From: Spirochaetota bacterium
GTDB lineage: Bacteria > Spirochaetota > UBA4802 > JAFGJZ01
Assembly: GCA_022704645.1 (NCBI GenBank)
Contig: JAKJGA010000124.1
Location: 1 to 5,275, forward strand
Reading direction: 5' to 3'
Length of the DNA stretch: 5,275 nt
The notes beneath the pieces were generated by a model. The model saw nothing but the letters and a program-made list of their open reading frames with translations. It made no database searches and was not told the origin of the DNA. Positions 4,635-5,275 of the stretch are shown here, piece by piece; positions within the stretch are counted from its first letter, which is position 1, and each line of letters begins with the position of its first letter. Made by a program: the position numbers and the translations under genes.

Positions 4635-5275
4635 AATTGTTTCTCCTTAATTACTCTGTTCATACTTCCGCTTCTAAAACCGTCCGCGTCAACAGAAACA
4701 TACACAAAGCCGAAAGATTTCAGCATTGACGAAATCTTTTCAAGAATATTGCTTTCAATAACTAAACGAATGTCTTTCTGTAAAAATTCAATTCTGGCTA
4801 GATTTTCATGACTTCTTACCCTGAAATCAGAAAAACCAAGCGATGAAATATAATTTTCCGACATATCTATGCGCTTAAGTTTGCCGGCATCAATTTCTTC
4901 TCCATACGGAATACGGCTTGCAAGACAAGGCGATGATTTTTTTTCCGCAGTTGAAAGGCCCAGTTTTGCAGAAATTTTACGTACATCATTTTTTGAAATC
5001 GAACACTCGAGAAGCGGCGAAATTATTCCAAGTTCCTTTAATGCTTTCATTCCCGGACGGTAATCATCAATATCGTCCAGATTGCTTCCTTCCGAAATAT
5101 TTTTCAGTCCGCATCTTTCAGCCTCAGTAATTATTTCCGAGAAAATATCCTTCTTGCACAAATAACATCTATCAGAAGTATTTTTCTTAACTTCAGCAGA
5201 AATGGAATTTCTTTCAATAACGATCTGCCTGATTCCGTATTCTTTGCAGAAAGTAATGCTGTCGTCAATATCCCG
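4631..5275 (-). CDS. larE: LarE, ATP-dependent sulfur transferase of nickel-pincer cofactor synthesis (N-terminus off the window)
   Basis: The frame stays open to the right edge, giving 214 residues from about position 60 of a roughly 275-residue family. LarE activates the cofactor precursor's carboxylates with ATP and turns them into thiocarboxylates. Seen here (numbering from the first visible residue) are DRCYLCKKDIF (35-45), SEGSNLDD (61-68), YRPGMKAL (72-79), SPCLASRIPYGEEI (115-128) and the C-terminal block ending GFRSGSMN (199-206). Cys117 in SPCLASR aligns by distance from the C-terminus with Cys176, the sacrificial sulfur donor of Lactobacillus plantarum LarE. Cys37 and Cys40 add a CxxC, raising the option of an iron-sulfur, catalytic form. 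The PP-loop ATP motif would lie beyond the edge. A TTG at 5161-5159 is an internal Leu of CYLCK, not a start. The stop overlaps the larB start. Confidence 0.93.
   Translation of the reverse strand, partial: RDIDDSITFCKEYGIRQIVIERNSISAEVKKNTSDRCYLCKKDIFSEIITEAERCGLKNISEGSNLDDIDDYRPGMKALKELGIISPLLECSISKNDVRKISAKLGLSTAEKKSSPCLASRIPYGEEIDAGKLKRIDMSENYISSLGFSDFRVRSHENLARIEFLQKDIRLVIESNILEKISSMLKSFGFVYVSVDADGFRSGSMNRVIKEKQF
4643..4648 (-). promoter_or_regulatory. Strong ribosome binding site that sets the TTG start of larB
   Basis: On the - strand this reads AAGGAG, 8 bases before TTG at 4634. It lies within the last codons of larE and is the best Shine-Dalgarno match in the window, which decides for TTG rather than the downstream GTG. 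Confidence 0.75.

Noticed and set aside
1..5275. Mobile element, CRISPR array, tRNA or prophage signs
   Set aside because: No direct repeats with spacers, transposase motifs, tRNA-like folds or integrase sites were seen; coding density is continuous with uniform base composition.

Overview
The window carries two convergent metal-handling gene blocks that meet at a 75-base gap with two hairpins. On the + strand is the end of a zinc/manganese-type ABC importer operon: the last codons of a probable solute-binding protein, then a complete ATPase (znuC-like) and a complete membrane permease (znuB-like). On the - strand, reading from the right edge inward, are larE (cut by the window edge), larB, larC and a NikMN/CbiMN-type nickel/cobalt transporter gene. 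LarB, LarC and LarE are the three enzymes that make the nickel-pincer nucleotide cofactor of lactate racemase (LarA) and related racemases and epimerases.

The - strand genes form a coherent pathway. LarB carboxylates and hydrolyses nicotinic acid adenine dinucleotide, LarE converts the two carboxylates to thiocarboxylates, LarC inserts nickel in a CTP-dependent step, and the NikMN-like protein would bring in the nickel. No cofactor-using LarA, and no EcfT or EcfA partner for the transporter, is present in the window. The transporter gene is last in its block and is followed directly by terminators, so any partners must lie upstream of larE or elsewhere in the genome.

Both blocks are packed as operons. 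Junctions are 4-base overlaps (TTGA for znuA/znuC and larE/larB, ATGA for znuC/znuB) or gaps of 3 and 10 bases. Three of the five visible starts are not ATG (two TTG, one GTG), and each of these has a purine-rich ribosome binding site at normal distance. No promoter is visible, because both blocks begin outside the window.

The host is a bacterium with a moderately AT-rich genome and A-rich Shine-Dalgarno sites. The sequence style and gene content suggest a gut or rumen anaerobe, with a treponeme-like spirochaete or a clostridial Firmicute as best guesses; this is impression, not proof. Everything here falls into known families. The points most worth a second look are the Cys/His-rich N-terminal extension of the ATPase, the paired hairpins (one enclosing a stop codon), the possible iron-sulfur cysteine trio in LarE, the polyhistidine tract in an unsplit LarC, and the transporter without its energising partners.
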